The notes beneath the pieces were generated by a model. That model was not told where the DNA came from, did not search any database, and saw only the letters and a list, made by a program, of their open reading frames with translations. A DNA stretch of 64,000 bases, from assembly GCF_005280205.1 (NCBI RefSeq), contig NZ_SUND01000014.1, positions 78,530 to 142,529 on the forward strand, in the 5' to 3' direction. Below, one piece after another: positions 17,935 through 27,166 of this stretch. Position 1 is the stretch's first letter, and each line of letters starts with the position of its first letter. The translations under genes and the position numbers were made by a program. The DNA is from Bacillus yapensis (GTDB lineage: Bacteria > Bacillota > Bacilli > Bacillales > Cytobacillaceae).

Positions 17935-19049
17935 ATGCACTAGGAATTGTATTTTCTAATATCAACGATAAACAAGTACCAGAAATCACAAAAAAACGTA
18001 TTATGGCTTCCGTACCTTTTGGTGGAAGATATCGCCTTATCGACTTTGTCCTATCCAATATGACAAACTCTGGCATCAATAATATTGGCATTGTGACAAA
18101 AAGAAACTATCAGAATTTAATGGACCATATTGGCACCGGAAAGGCATGGGATTTAGCCAGAAAAAGAGGTGGCATTCGGCTATTACAATCCTTCCCTGAC
18201 GATTCAGAGGAAGTAGTCCAAATTGATAATCGCTTAGAAACATTAAAAGGGATTATGTACTATTTGGATAAAGCGGATGAGAAGTATGTCGTTCTCTCAG
18301 ATTGTGATATTGTTTGTAATATTTCCTACTCTGATATGTTAAAAAGCCATCAGGAAAACCATGCAGATGTGACAATTTTATATAAGAAGAATCAAGAAAA
18401 TGCTACATGGAAAGAGAAAAGACCTGTTTTTAAGCTTGATAAAAATGAACGAATTTCAAAGATTGAAAGATCGACAAATATAAAAATTAGCGATGCCCTC
18501 TACTTAGGGACCATGATTGTGCAGAAGGAGTTCTTAAAAAAACATATTTCATTAGCCATTAATAAAGGATATACAAGAATTCTAGATTATTGGGCTGACC
18601 ACACAGATCACTTCCTCGTAAAAGGCTACGAGTTTAAAGAGTATTTCGCTTACATTGATTCACTAGAAAGCTATTTAAAGAGTAATTTAGATTTATTAAA
18701 ACTGTCTGTACGAGAGGACTTATTCCGGAAACCTTATCGTCCGATTTATACAAGTGTCAATGATTCAGCCCCAACGAAATACGGACCATCCGCTGTCGTT
18801 GAAAATTCGATTATTGCAGATGGATGTATCATCGATGGGACTGTGAAAAATTCGATTATTTTTCGCGGCGTGAAAATTAAGAAGTATGCAACTGTGAGCA
18901 ATAGTATCGTTATGCAAGATTGTGAAATTGGGATCAATGCTACATTGAATCATATCGTCACCGACAAAAACGTTCAGATTGGTGAAAACCGAATGCTATG
19001 TGGGCATGAAACCCATCCATTTTATATCGAAAAAGGGAGTAGGATTTAG
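17931..19049 (+). CDS. glgD: Glucose-1-phosphate adenylyltransferase regulatory subunit GlgD
   Basis: GlgD is the non-catalytic partner that modulates GlgC. The 372-residue protein keeps the nucleotidyltransferase fold ([27 protein letters not shown]), but the GGxGxRL nucleotide loop present in GlgC is replaced ([13 protein letters not shown]). That is the normal mark of GlgD. The end is again a hexapeptide beta-helix. The start codon overlaps the glgC stop (ATGA), implying translational coupling. Length agrees with the family. Confidence 0.93.
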   Translation: MNALGIVFSNINDKQVPEITKKRIMASVPFGGRYRLIDFVLSNMTNSGINNIGIVTKRNYQNLMDHIGTGKAWDLARKRGGIRLLQSFPDDSEEVVQIDNRLETLKGIMYYLDKADEKYVVLSDCDIVCNISYSDMLKSHQENHADVTILYKKNQENATWKEKRPVFKLDKNERISKIERSTNIKISDALYLGTMIVQKEFLKKHISLAINKGYTRILDYWADHTDHFLVKGYEFKEYFAYIDSLESYLKSNLDLLKLSVREDLFRKPYRPIYTSVNDSAPTKYGPSAVVENSIIADGCIIDGTVKNSIIFRGVKIKKYATVSNSIVMQDCEIGINATLNHIVTDKNVQIGENRMLCGHETHPFYIEKGSRI

Positions 19050-19085
19050 TGCAAATATAGTCATAATGAACGGAGATGAAAGCTG

Positions 19086-20702
19086 ATGAGAAAACAAGTC
19101 ATCCAACAACGGACGATCGCAGATAAAAAAGTAGAGCCAAGTGTTCCTTTAGAAATAAAAATTACCGGTAATCATTCATCAGATGAAAGTGAGTCTGCCT
19201 TCGAGGGACCAATTTTAATCAAAAAAGACCGGGTAATCATTCATGATGAAGCTGAAGCTAAGAGTAATGGTCGGAAAGTAAATATTCTGATAGCTGCTTC
19301 TGAAGGTGTTCCGTTTTTTGTAACGGGGGGCTTAGGAGAGGTAATCGGAGCTTTACCAAAAGCAATAATGAAAGATAGTAAAGAACGATTTGATGTGCGA
19401 GTAGTCTTACCTCTTTACGAATCTATTAGTCCACAAGAACGAAAAAAGATGCAATTCTTAGGGTATTTCCATGTAGAACTCGCTTGGAGGAAACAGTATT
19501 GTGGTGTCTTCCGCACAGAAAAAGATGGGATTATCTATTATTTTATCGATAATGAATTTTATTTTAAACGTGCGATTCCATATGGATATGATGATGACGG
19601 CGAACGATTTGCTTTTTTTAGCAAAGCTGTATTGGAAAGCATTCAGGTTATGGATTTCGAACCAAATATTATTCATTGTCATGATTGGCAAACAGCACTT
19701 ATACCAGTATATCTTCACTACACCTATCACCACTTACATCTCAAATCACTCTTCACGATTCATAACATCGAATATCAAGGAAAAAATGACTTGCACATGC
19801 TAGAGGATATCATAGGTTTACCACCAGAAGCACGGGGCGTTTTGGAATATAACGGTTGCGTGAACTTAATGAAAGCTGCAATCGAATGTGCTTATCGTGT
19901 CAATACGGTGAGTCCTAATTATGCGATTGAATTAATGAATGATTACTTCGCGAAAGGATTAGCACGAATTATTCAAAGAAATGGGCAAAAGGTTAAAGGA
20001 ATTTTAAATGGGATTGATATGGAGTTGTATAATCCTGAAACAGACCCATCTATTTTTGTGAATTACAATCAAGAGACGATAGATAAAAAGAAATTGAATA
20101 AAACCGAGCTGCAACGCCTTGTCAATTTACCAGTAGAGGAAAAGGTACCGCTCTTTGCTATCGTTAGCAGGCTCGTTACGCATAAAGGAATTGATATTGT
20201 TGCCGCCATGATGGAGAAATTGTTAAGTGAGAAAGTACAGGTCGTCATTTTAGGAATTGGCGAACGTAAATACGAGGACTACTTTAAATGGCTTCAGGAC
20301 CAGTATCAAGGGAAAGTATCATCCCTTATTACCTTTAATCAAGATTTAGCGAGGAAAATTTACGCTGGAGCTGACTTTTTCCTCATGCCATCTAAAAGTG
20401 AACCATGCGGATTAGCACAAATGATTGCTTCAAGATATGGGACGGTTCCAATCGTTCATGCGGTTGGTGGCTTGCGTGATACGATTCACGATTGTTCGAA
20501 AGGCGAAGGCAATGGCTTTGTCTTTGATCAATATAATGGGAATGATCTCTTACATGCTATCTACAGAGGTTTAGAGACGTATAAAAACGAGCAAGATTGG
20601 AATGCATTGGTCGAATGGATCATGGGCATTGACTTTAGTTGGGGAAAATCAGCAAGAGAATATGAGAGACTCTATATGGAATTGGATAAAGTTCTTATTT
20701 AA
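19086..20702 (+). CDS. glgA: Glycogen synthase GlgA (GT5) with N-terminal extension and altered KxGGL motif
   Basis: The enzyme elongates glycogen from ADP-glucose. A GT5 catalytic region starts near residue 64 (KVNILIAASEG) and contains HDWQTAL, the VSRL...HKG phosphate-binding segment and the donor-site SKSEPCGLAQM. Two oddities: about 60 polar residues precede the usual start, making 538 residues against 484 in B. subtilis; and the conserved Lys of the KxGGL donor-binding loop is Val (V79-T-G-G-L). Other glycosyltransferase residues look intact, so the protein may be active with changed donor handling. It lies 36 bases after glgD. Confidence 0.93.
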   Translation: MRKQVIQQRTIADKKVEPSVPLEIKITGNHSSDESESAFEGPILIKKDRVIIHDEAEAKSNGRKVNILIAASEGVPFFVTGGLGEVIGALPKAIMKDSKERFDVRVVLPLYESISPQERKKMQFLGYFHVELAWRKQYCGVFRTEKDGIIYYFIDNEFYFKRAIPYGYDDDGERFAFFSKAVLESIQVMDFEPNIIHCHDWQTALIPVYLHYTYHHLHLKSLFTIHNIEYQGKNDLHMLEDIIGLPPEARGVLEYNGCVNLMKAAIECAYRVNTVSPNYAIELMNDYFAKGLARIIQRNGQKVKGILNGIDMELYNPETDPSIFVNYNQETIDKKKLNKTELQRLVNLPVEEKVPLFAIVSRLVTHKGIDIVAAMMEKLLSEKVQVVILGIGERKYEDYFKWLQDQYQGKVSSLITFNQDLARKIYAGADFFLMPSKSEPCGLAQMIASRYGTVPIVHAVGGLRDTIHDCSKGEGNGFVFDQYNGNDLLHAIYRGLETYKNEQDWNALVEWIMGIDFSWGKSAREYERLYMELDKVLI

Positions 20703-20877
20703 TTTTACGATTTCACCAAAAAAGTCAGTTTGGCCCTGTTCGCTTTTTCTCTTACCTTCGGACATTGTAAATCGATTCAGGCGACTGGATATAGATAGAG
20801 CAATTTGTATTGGGACGATTAAATGGACACGCATAGAGCCTTGAACTTTTTAGACAGATTTGACTGGAGGTATTTCC

Positions 20878-23301
20878 ATGCAATCCACGTTAACAAAAAA
20901 ACAATTAGGCGTACTTATTAAAAATAGATTGTCACGACATTATGGGATCTCGGCGGAGGAAGCTGACCGGAAGCAGATGTACAAAACATGTGCAAGAACG
21001 GTCGTCGAAATCCTTTCTGACAAAAGAACGAGATATTATCAGAAATTAAAAGACCAAGAGAAAAAGAAAGTGTACTATCTTTGCATGGAATTTTTAGTGG
21101 GGCGTTCGCTAAAAAACAACCTCTATAATTTAGGCTTAGAAAAGGAATTTCGAGATATTTTAAAGGAATGGAATTTTGACCTAGAAGAGCTTTACGAGGA
21201 AGAACCTGATGCAGGCTTAGGGAATGGAGGACTTGGTCGCTTAGCCTCGTGTTTCATGGATTCTCTCGCTACAATGGAATATCCTGCGATGGGGTATTCG
21301 ATTTGTTATGAGTATGGACTTTTTAAACAAAAAATTGTTGATGGTTGGCAAATGGAGCTTCCGGACATATGGCTTCCTGGTGGTGACGTCTGGCTTAATC
21401 AACGAAACGACTTAGCTTTTCGTGTGAAATTTAATGGTCATGTCGAAGAAATTTGGACAAAGGATGGTCTGACGACAAATTACTCAGATTACGATGAAGT
21501 CGAAGCAGTCCCATACGATATGATGATTTCTGGAGCGGATTCTGAGGGAGTGGCAATCTTAAGGTTGTGGCGCGCTCGTGATGTGGATAAGTTCGATATG
21601 AAATCATTCGCTAAAGGCGACTATAACCGAGCGATGAATGAAAAAATGAATGCTGATCTTATTTGTAAGGTCTTGTATCCGTCTGATAACCATTTTGAAG
21701 GAAAAACATTACGCTTACGTCAACAATATTTTCTTGTGTCAGCATCAATACAGAACATCGTATCCGATCATCTTCAGCAGTTTGGAACTTTAGATAATTT
21801 TAGCGAAAAAGTTGCCATTCATATAAATGACACCCATCCTGCTCTATGTATTCCAGAGCTTATGCGCATTTTGTTGGATGATCATCTGTTTAGCTGGGAT
21901 GATGCCTATAACATGGTGATGAATATGGTCAGCTATACGAATCATACTGTTTTATCAGAAGCACTTGAAACATGGCCAGAGGAGCTTATAAAGCAACAAT
22001 TCCCGAGGATTTATGGGATCATTCAAGGACTGAATGAAGCGTATTGTCAAGAAATGTGGAATCGTTATCCAGGTGAGTGGGGAAAAATTGAACGGATGGC
22101 GATTATGAGCCATGGCCAAATCAGAATGGCTAATTTATGTATAATCGGCTCTTCCTCGGTAAACGGGGTTTCTAAGCTGCATTCTGATATTTTAAAGAGT
22201 CAGGTGTTTTCTGATTTTTATCAAGCATCTTCTGAAAAATTCACGAATGTTACGAATGGGATTGCTCATCGAAGATGGATTTGTCAGGCCAATCCCCGTT
22301 TAACGAGATTACTGGATGATTGTATTGGCCAAGAATATAAAAAGGATGGTCGAAAGCTTGCTGACTTCAGAAGGTATTCAGAGAACCGAAGTATCTTACG
22401 GCAATTAAGAGATATTAAACTAGCGAACAAGATTGATTTTTCAAACCTCATGGACAAGAAAGGAATTAGTATTGATCCCCATTCTATTTTTGATGTACAA
22501 GCGAAACGATTACATGAATATAAGAGACAATTGCTAAATGTCCTTAAAATCATTTCTTTGTATTTGGATTTAAAAGACGAACCTAACTTGAATATCCCCC
22601 CGCAAACCTTTTTATTTGCGGCAAAGGCAGCACCTGGCTATTATATGGCGAAAGAAGTCATACGGTTAATCTGGCATTTGAGTGCAGACATCGAAAAGGA
22701 TCCTGTGTTGCGAGAAAAGATACGGGTAGTTTTTCTCGAAAATTATTGTGTGACGATGGCGGAAGCGTTAATGCCAGCAGCCGAAATTAGTGAACAAATC
22801 TCTCTTGCTGGAAAAGAGGCAAGTGGAACCGGGAATATGAAAATGATGGCGAATGGAGCCCTTACAATCGGTACGATGGACGGTGCGAATGTGGAGATTT
22901 TCGAAGCGGTCGGAAAAGATAACATCTTTATTTTTGGCATGAGTGCAGAAGATGTAGAGCGAAAATGGGCAGAAGGCTATGAGGCTTCTTCTTATTATCA
23001 TAATAAGGAAAAGGTACATAGAGTCGTCGATAGTTTACGTCGAGGATTTAATGGTGAGTCATTTGACTCGATTTATCGTTACCTACTTGTTGGCGACTAT
23101 GGTGTAGGGGATCCGTACATGTGCCTAGCTGATTTTGAAGATTATTTGAAGGTCCATCAGCAACTACTTGTTATTTACCAAGACCAGCATCAATGGAATA
23201 GGATGTCATTATTTAACATTGCTGGAGCAGAACGTTTTGCTGCTGACCGAAGTATTATGGAATACGCAAATAATATTTGGAACATTACACCTCTGCATTA
23301 A
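20878..23301 (+). CDS. glgP: Glycogen phosphorylase GlgP
   Basis: The 807-residue GT35 enzyme releases glucose-1-phosphate from glycogen using pyridoxal phosphate. Diagnostic segments are EPDAGLGNGGLGRLASCFMDS, HINDTHPAL, the sugar-binding VTNGIAHRRW and the PLP-lysine region around SGTGNMKMMANGAL. Length is normal. The start is ATG 20878, with GGAGG 7 bases upstream; an in-frame GTG/ATG at 20860 precedes the site. The 175 bases between glgA and glgP hold no gene. It ends 12 bases before a GH13 gene whose ribosome site overlaps its stop, so synthesis and breakdown genes are linked. Confidence 0.96.
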   Translation: MQSTLTKKQLGVLIKNRLSRHYGISAEEADRKQMYKTCARTVVEILSDKRTRYYQKLKDQEKKKVYYLCMEFLVGRSLKNNLYNLGLEKEFRDILKEWNFDLEELYEEEPDAGLGNGGLGRLASCFMDSLATMEYPAMGYSICYEYGLFKQKIVDGWQMELPDIWLPGGDVWLNQRNDLAFRVKFNGHVEEIWTKDGLTTNYSDYDEVEAVPYDMMISGADSEGVAILRLWRARDVDKFDMKSFAKGDYNRAMNEKMNADLICKVLYPSDNHFEGKTLRLRQQYFLVSASIQNIVSDHLQQFGTLDNFSEKVAIHINDTHPALCIPELMRILLDDHLFSWDDAYNMVMNMVSYTNHTVLSEALETWPEELIKQQFPRIYGIIQGLNEAYCQEMWNRYPGEWGKIERMAIMSHGQIRMANLCIIGSSSVNGVSKLHSDILKSQVFSDFYQASSEKFTNVTNGIAHRRWICQANPRLTRLLDDCIGQEYKKDGRKLADFRRYSENRSILRQLRDIKLANKIDFSNLMDKKGISIDPHSIFDVQAKRLHEYKRQLLNVLKIISLYLDLKDEPNLNIPPQTFLFAAKAAPGYYMAKEVIRLIWHLSADIEKDPVLREKIRVVFLENYCVTMAEALMPAAEISEQISLAGKEASGTGNMKMMANGALTIGTMDGANVEIFEAVGKDNIFIFGMSAEDVERKWAEGYEASSYYHNKEKVHRVVDSLRRGFNGESFDSIYRYLLVGDYGVGDPYMCLADFEDYLKVHQQLLVIYQDQHQWNRMSLFNIAGAERFAADRSIMEYANNIWNITPLH

Positions 23302-23313
23302 GGAGCTGTCAGT

Positions 23314-25161
23314 TTGGAAAATCGCATTTGTTCACGATTTGAGGGAGGAAATTTTCGCTACCCGTCCGGAGCAGTACCAACCCATTCTACACTCATTTTC
23401 GAAATAGAAGTTCCTCGTTTTTATGGAGTCAAAGAGGTTTCACTTGTCTTAATTAACGATCGCGATCATCAGTATCATCGCTTGAGGATGGGCTGGAAAG
23501 GAATCGACAACGGACGGGACCTATATGAGTTAGGTATTGAGCTAGGCGAAGCAGGATTGAATTGGTATTACTTTCAATTGGACTCATTAACTGAGGTTAA
23601 GTATGTAGGGATTAATGAAGGGGACAGCATCATCTCTGAACACGAGCCGTCTTCCTGGCAATTAACTGTCTATGATGAGAAATTTACAACACCTGACTGG
23701 ATTAAGGGTGGTATTTTCTATCATATCTTTGTTGACCGGTTTGCCCGGATTGGGAAAACTGTTGTAAAGGATGACATCGTTTTTCGTGATGACTGGGGTG
23801 GGCTTCCAACCTACAAACCTAATGAAGAAGGAGAAGTGCTCAATAATGATTTCTTTGGCGGCAATTTAAAAGGAATCATTGGAAAATTAGATTATATTCA
23901 TTCTCTAGGCGTTACTTGTATCTATTTGAGCCCTATTTTTGAGGCGTATTCAAACCATAAATACGATACAGGTGATTTTACGAAAATCGACCCGATGTTT
24001 GGGACGTTGTCTGACTTTCGTAAGCTTTGCAAGGAAGCAAAAAGACGAGGAATCCGAGTTATTATGGATGGGGTCTTTAATCACGTCGGTTCAGATAGTG
24101 TTTATTTTAATAAAAATGGAACGTATCAAGAAATTGGGGCTTATCAATCGAAAGCTTCCCCCTACTATTCTTGGTTTAAGTTTATTGATTACCCTGATAA
24201 ATATGAAAGTTGGTGGGGAATTCAGACTTTGCCATCAGTAAATGAGGAAGAGCCCACTTATGTTGAATTTATTACAGGTGAAAATGGAATTACGAAAAAA
24301 TGGCTAGAAGAAGGTGCATCAGGGTGGAGACTGGATGTTGTTGATGAATTGCCAGATCCCTTCATTGAAAAAATTCGACAGGCGATAAAATCCTCACAAC
24401 CAGAGTCCTTATTAATTGGAGAGGTATGGGAGGACGCCTCCAATAAAATAGCCTATGGACATCGGAAAAAGTATCTCTTAGGTAAGCAATTGGACAGTGT
24501 GATGAACTATCCCTTTATGAATGGCATTATCGAATTTGTGCGTAATGGGAATGCGGAGCAACTGGATTCCGTCGTAACAAGTATTTTACAGAATTACCCT
24601 TCAAGTGTCGTTCATTGTCTGATGAATATGTTAGGTACCCATGATACCCAACGAATCTTAACGGCTCTTGGAGGTAAAGACTTAAGCCATGCACCGAAAG
24701 AAGAGCAAGCGGATACATGTATGACAAAGAAGGAAAGACAGGACGCGATTCAGTTACTAAAAATGGCATCTCTTCTGCAAATGACCTTGCCAGGTGTACC
24801 ATGTATCTATTATGGGGATGAAGCCGGAATGGAAGGATATAATGATCCTTTTAACCGAAGATGTTACCCTTGGGGTCAGGAAGAGAGTGAACTTGTAAAG
24901 TGGTATCAAAGATTAGGTGCCATTCGGAAGAAATGGTCGGTTTTTAAAGATGGAGAATATAAAACGATTTATGGAAAGGAAGGTATCTTTCTTTTTCAAC
25001 GGACGGATGGCAAAGAAAAAATTGTCGTTGGTGTGAATCGTTCAGAAGAGCCTTTCCGATTTGAAGTGGAGAATGAGTATGTGGATCTTTTTGGAGTGGA
25101 CACTGTAATAGATCAATACATTCTTGAACCGAATAAAGTTTGTTTTTTAGGAATACGTTAA
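23314..25161 (+). CDS. GH13 alpha-glycosidase (cyclomaltodextrinase/neopullulanase-like), glycogen cluster
   Basis: The 615-residue protein has an N-terminal beta-sandwich of about 125 residues followed by a GH13 barrel beginning GGIFYHIFVDRF. Catalytic residues are D341 in GWRLDVVDEL (nucleophile), E370 in IGEVWED (acid/base) and D444 in GTHDTQR. Such enzymes hydrolyse cyclodextrins, pullulan or limit dextrins, a fitting role after GlgP. In B. subtilis the cluster ends with glgP, so this sixth gene is an extension. The start is TTG 23314, with AAGGAG overlapping the glgP stop. Exact specificity (amylopullulanase, cyclomaltodextrinase or dextrin hydrolase) is not decidable here. Confidence 0.88.
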   Translation: MENRICSRFEGGNFRYPSGAVPTHSTLIFEIEVPRFYGVKEVSLVLINDRDHQYHRLRMGWKGIDNGRDLYELGIELGEAGLNWYYFQLDSLTEVKYVGINEGDSIISEHEPSSWQLTVYDEKFTTPDWIKGGIFYHIFVDRFARIGKTVVKDDIVFRDDWGGLPTYKPNEEGEVLNNDFFGGNLKGIIGKLDYIHSLGVTCIYLSPIFEAYSNHKYDTGDFTKIDPMFGTLSDFRKLCKEAKRRGIRVIMDGVFNHVGSDSVYFNKNGTYQEIGAYQSKASPYYSWFKFIDYPDKYESWWGIQTLPSVNEEEPTYVEFITGENGITKKWLEEGASGWRLDVVDELPDPFIEKIRQAIKSSQPESLLIGEVWEDASNKIAYGHRKKYLLGKQLDSVMNYPFMNGIIEFVRNGNAEQLDSVVTSILQNYPSSVVHCLMNMLGTHDTQRILTALGGKDLSHAPKEEQADTCMTKKERQDAIQLLKMASLLQMTLPGVPCIYYGDEAGMEGYNDPFNRRCYPWGQEESELVKWYQRLGAIRKKWSVFKDGEYKTIYGKEGIFLFQRTDGKEKIVVGVNRSEEPFRFEVENEYVDLFGVDTVIDQYILEPNKVCFLGIR

Positions 25162-25211
25162 GAATTCTTCGATTCTTGGTTATTAAGGAGAAAGATTCAA
25201 AATAGCATATG

Positions 25212-25262
25212 AAATTTAAGATCAAATCAAATATTGATTTGGTCTTAAATTTTGTTTGTTTT
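25212..25262 (+). terminator. Terminator of the glycogen cluster
   Basis: A 17-bp stem AAATTTAAGATCAAATC / GATTTGGTCTTAAATTT (one G.T) with a 7-base loop, then TGTTTGTTTT. Confidence 0.8.
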
Positions 25263-25421
25263 CAAGAGAATGGATTTAAAATAACAAATTGAAAACTAAT
25301 TAATAACTTTTGGCACGGTGAAAATTGGATTGTCAATTAGGTCTATTAACAATATTGACGAGCTTATTTTATGCTAAGCTAGATATATAGATGAATAGGT
25401 TTTGGGAGGATGTGGTTTTCT

Positions 25422-25610
25422 TTGATAGCATTTGTATTTATAAGTGTCTATTTTATACCTGTATTAGCGATTGTTTTTTGTCTAAATCTTGTAGAAGTTT
25501 TAAAGAAAATTAAAAATGACCAAGCTACCGGGAAAAATACATTTTGGCTAACATTGTCTTTTATGCTGATAGTATGGAGTATTGCAGTGACAGCAGCCTT
25601 AGGTTCATAA
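25422..25610 (+). CDS. Small two-helix membrane protein
   Basis: About 62 residues with two hydrophobic helices (IAFVFISVYFIPVLAIVFCLNLV and FWLTLSFMLIVWSIAVTAAL) joined by a charged loop (KKIKNDQATGKN). GGGAGG at 25404-25409 abuts an in-frame ATG at 25410, too close for use. TTG 25422 is 12 bases away and is preferred, though the choice is uncertain. The protein is probably an inner membrane peptide of unknown role. It is flanked by a terminator and a GC-rich repeat. Confidence 0.5.
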   Translation: MIAFVFISVYFIPVLAIVFCLNLVEVLKKIKNDQATGKNTFWLTLSFMLIVWSIAVTAALGS

Positions 25611-25699
25611 AATGCATAGCAAAATATTTACTGCCATGAATGTAAAAATGCTGGCAACTTGGATTTGGAAACCTGCTAAAGTGGGCCAAACTAGTTGAA

Positions 25700-25830
25700 T
25701 GGAGTGGAGGGTGCTTGACTCCTGGGGGATTTGCAGGACAGGTGAGATCCCGCAGGAGCGAAGCACCGAGGAAACTCACCGCCTGCCCCCCGGAAAGCAA
25801 GTGCCCGGAGCGGAAATTAACGGATTTTAA
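25700..25830. repeat. GC-rich dispersed palindromic repeat of Bacillaceae type
   Basis: A block far richer in G and C than its surroundings, folding as nested arms: GGGTGCTTG... with CAAGTGCCC, CCTGGGGG with CCCCCCGG and GGTGAG with CTCACC. The core TGACTCCTG...GGACAGGTGAG...CGCAGGAGCGAAGC...GGAAAGC is a pattern I recall as a widespread intergenic repeat in Bacillus and Geobacillus genomes. It occupies most of the 426-base gap between the small membrane gene and des. No coding potential seen. Confidence 0.6.
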
Positions 25831-25894
25831 CCGCAATCCCTTACAAAAATGACAAAAGAGACCGAGCGGGTGAAATGCCTTTTGTCGACAATCT

Positions 25895-25930
25895 AATGCT
25901 TTGAATCAATGTCGGAGCATTTTTTTCTTT
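25895..25930 (+). terminator. Weak terminator-like hairpin upstream of des
   Basis: AATGCT / AGCATT stem (25895-25900, 25916-25921) followed by TTTTTTCTTTT. The loop of 15 bases can form an extra GACA/TGTC pairing, so the fold is uncertain. Confidence 0.35.
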
Positions 25931-25937
25931 TAAGAGT

Positions 25938-26002
25938 ATGACATTTATCATGTATAGCATGTGACAACTATGTCTACCATAATTTATAGCCTTTGTTATG
26001 AT
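25938..26002 (+). promoter_or_regulatory. Candidate des promoter with imperfect dyads (possible DesR target)
   Basis: Upstream of des are ATGACATTTATCATG and GTGACAACTATGTCTAC, imperfect dyads at about 25938-25977, then TATGAT at about 25997. In B. subtilis the response regulator DesR activates des from paired sites in the same position. The assignment here is by position and synteny, not by a matched consensus. Confidence 0.35.
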
Positions 26003-26036
26003 AAGAAAAAAACGAATGACGAAGGGATGCTAATAC

Positions 26037-27083
26037 ATGATCAACCAAAAGCAAAAACAGCTTCGTAAAGAGATGGCCCCTTATGAGAAATCAGCCACTA
26101 GAAAAAGTATTTTACAGCTTATAAACACTTTTGTCCCATTTGTACTACTATGGGTACTTGCTTATCAAAGTATAAACATTTCATATGTTCTTACAGTACT
26201 CTTAGCGATTGTTGCGGGTGGATTTTTAGTCCGAATATTTATCATTTTTCATGATTGTTGTCATTACTCATTTTTCAAAAAGCGGAAAGCGAATGATATC
26301 CTTGGAACGATTACAGGGATCCTAACATTGTTTCCTTATCGCCAGTGGCAGCATGACCATTCCGTCCATCACGCAACAAGCTCGAATTTGGATAAACGGG
26401 GAACAGGTGATATCTGGATGTTAACCGTGGATGAGTACTTAGAGGCTTCAAAAATGACAAGACTGAAGTACCGCTTATATCGAAATCCGTTTATTATGTT
26501 TGTTCTTGGACCAATATATCAATTCCTAATCCGTAATCGTTTCAATCGTAAAGGTGCACGTAAAAAAGAGCGAATGAGTACTTATTTGACCAATGTAGTA
26601 ATCGTAGCTCTAGTTGTTTTACTAGGCTTAACGATTGGTTGGATTCCTTTCTTAGTCATACAAGGTACGATTTTTATGGTTTCAGGAGCATCTGGAATTT
26701 GGTTATTTTATGTTCAACATACATTTGAGGATTCGTACTTTGAAGAGGATGAGCATTGGGAGTATGTTCGGGCAGCGGTAGAAGGAAGCTCCTTTTATAA
26801 ATTGCCAAAAATCCTTCAATGGATAACTGGAAACATCGGTTACCATCATGTTCACCATTTGAGTCCAAGGATTCCTAATTATCAGCTTGCAGAGGCACAC
26901 GAAAACACCTTTCCATTACAGCAAGTACCGACTGTAACCCTTGGAACAAGTATCGCATCTCTGAAATTTCATTTATGGGATGAAGAGAAAAAGAATTTTG
27001 TCGGTTTCAGAACGATCAAGAAAAAAATAGCTCAAGAAAGAGCGAAGAAATCAAAAGTAGGTAGACCCGTGAAATCTTCATAA
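26037..27083 (+). CDS. des: Acyl-lipid fatty acid desaturase Des
   Basis: The 348-residue integral membrane desaturase introduces a double bond into acyl chains of membrane lipids, restoring fluidity at low temperature. Three histidine clusters are present: HDCCH (72-76), HDHSVHH (106-112) and HHVHH (270-274), the di-iron ligands, embedded among about four membrane helices. Length and synteny with desK-desR match B. subtilis Des (352 residues). A perfect terminator hairpin separates it from desK, so the sensor genes are expressed separately, as in B. subtilis. Confidence 0.95.
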   Translation: MINQKQKQLRKEMAPYEKSATRKSILQLINTFVPFVLLWVLAYQSINISYVLTVLLAIVAGGFLVRIFIIFHDCCHYSFFKKRKANDILGTITGILTLFPYRQWQHDHSVHHATSSNLDKRGTGDIWMLTVDEYLEASKMTRLKYRLYRNPFIMFVLGPIYQFLIRNRFNRKGARKKERMSTYLTNVVIVALVVLLGLTIGWIPFLVIQGTIFMVSGASGIWLFYVQHTFEDSYFEEDEHWEYVRAAVEGSSFYKLPKILQWITGNIGYHHVHHLSPRIPNYQLAEAHENTFPLQQVPTVTLGTSIASLKFHLWDEEKKNFVGFRTIKKKIAQERAKKSKVGRPVKSS

Positions 27084-27086
27084 TGG

Positions 27087-27121
27087 AAAAAAGCCGTTTC
27101 TTAACTTAGAACGGCTTTTTT
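27087..27121 (+). terminator. Terminator between des and desK
   Basis: Perfect stem AAAAAAGCCGTT / AACGGCTTTTTT with an 11-base loop, T-rich 3' end. Confidence 0.88.
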
Positions 27122-27166
27122 ATGCTAAAATTGCGAAAAAGACAACAACTATAAAGGATACAAAAT

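Noticed and set aside
20703..20877. A small gene between glgA and glgP
   Set aside because: No frame has a plausible start with a ribosome site; the frames present are extensions of glgA codons or shadows.
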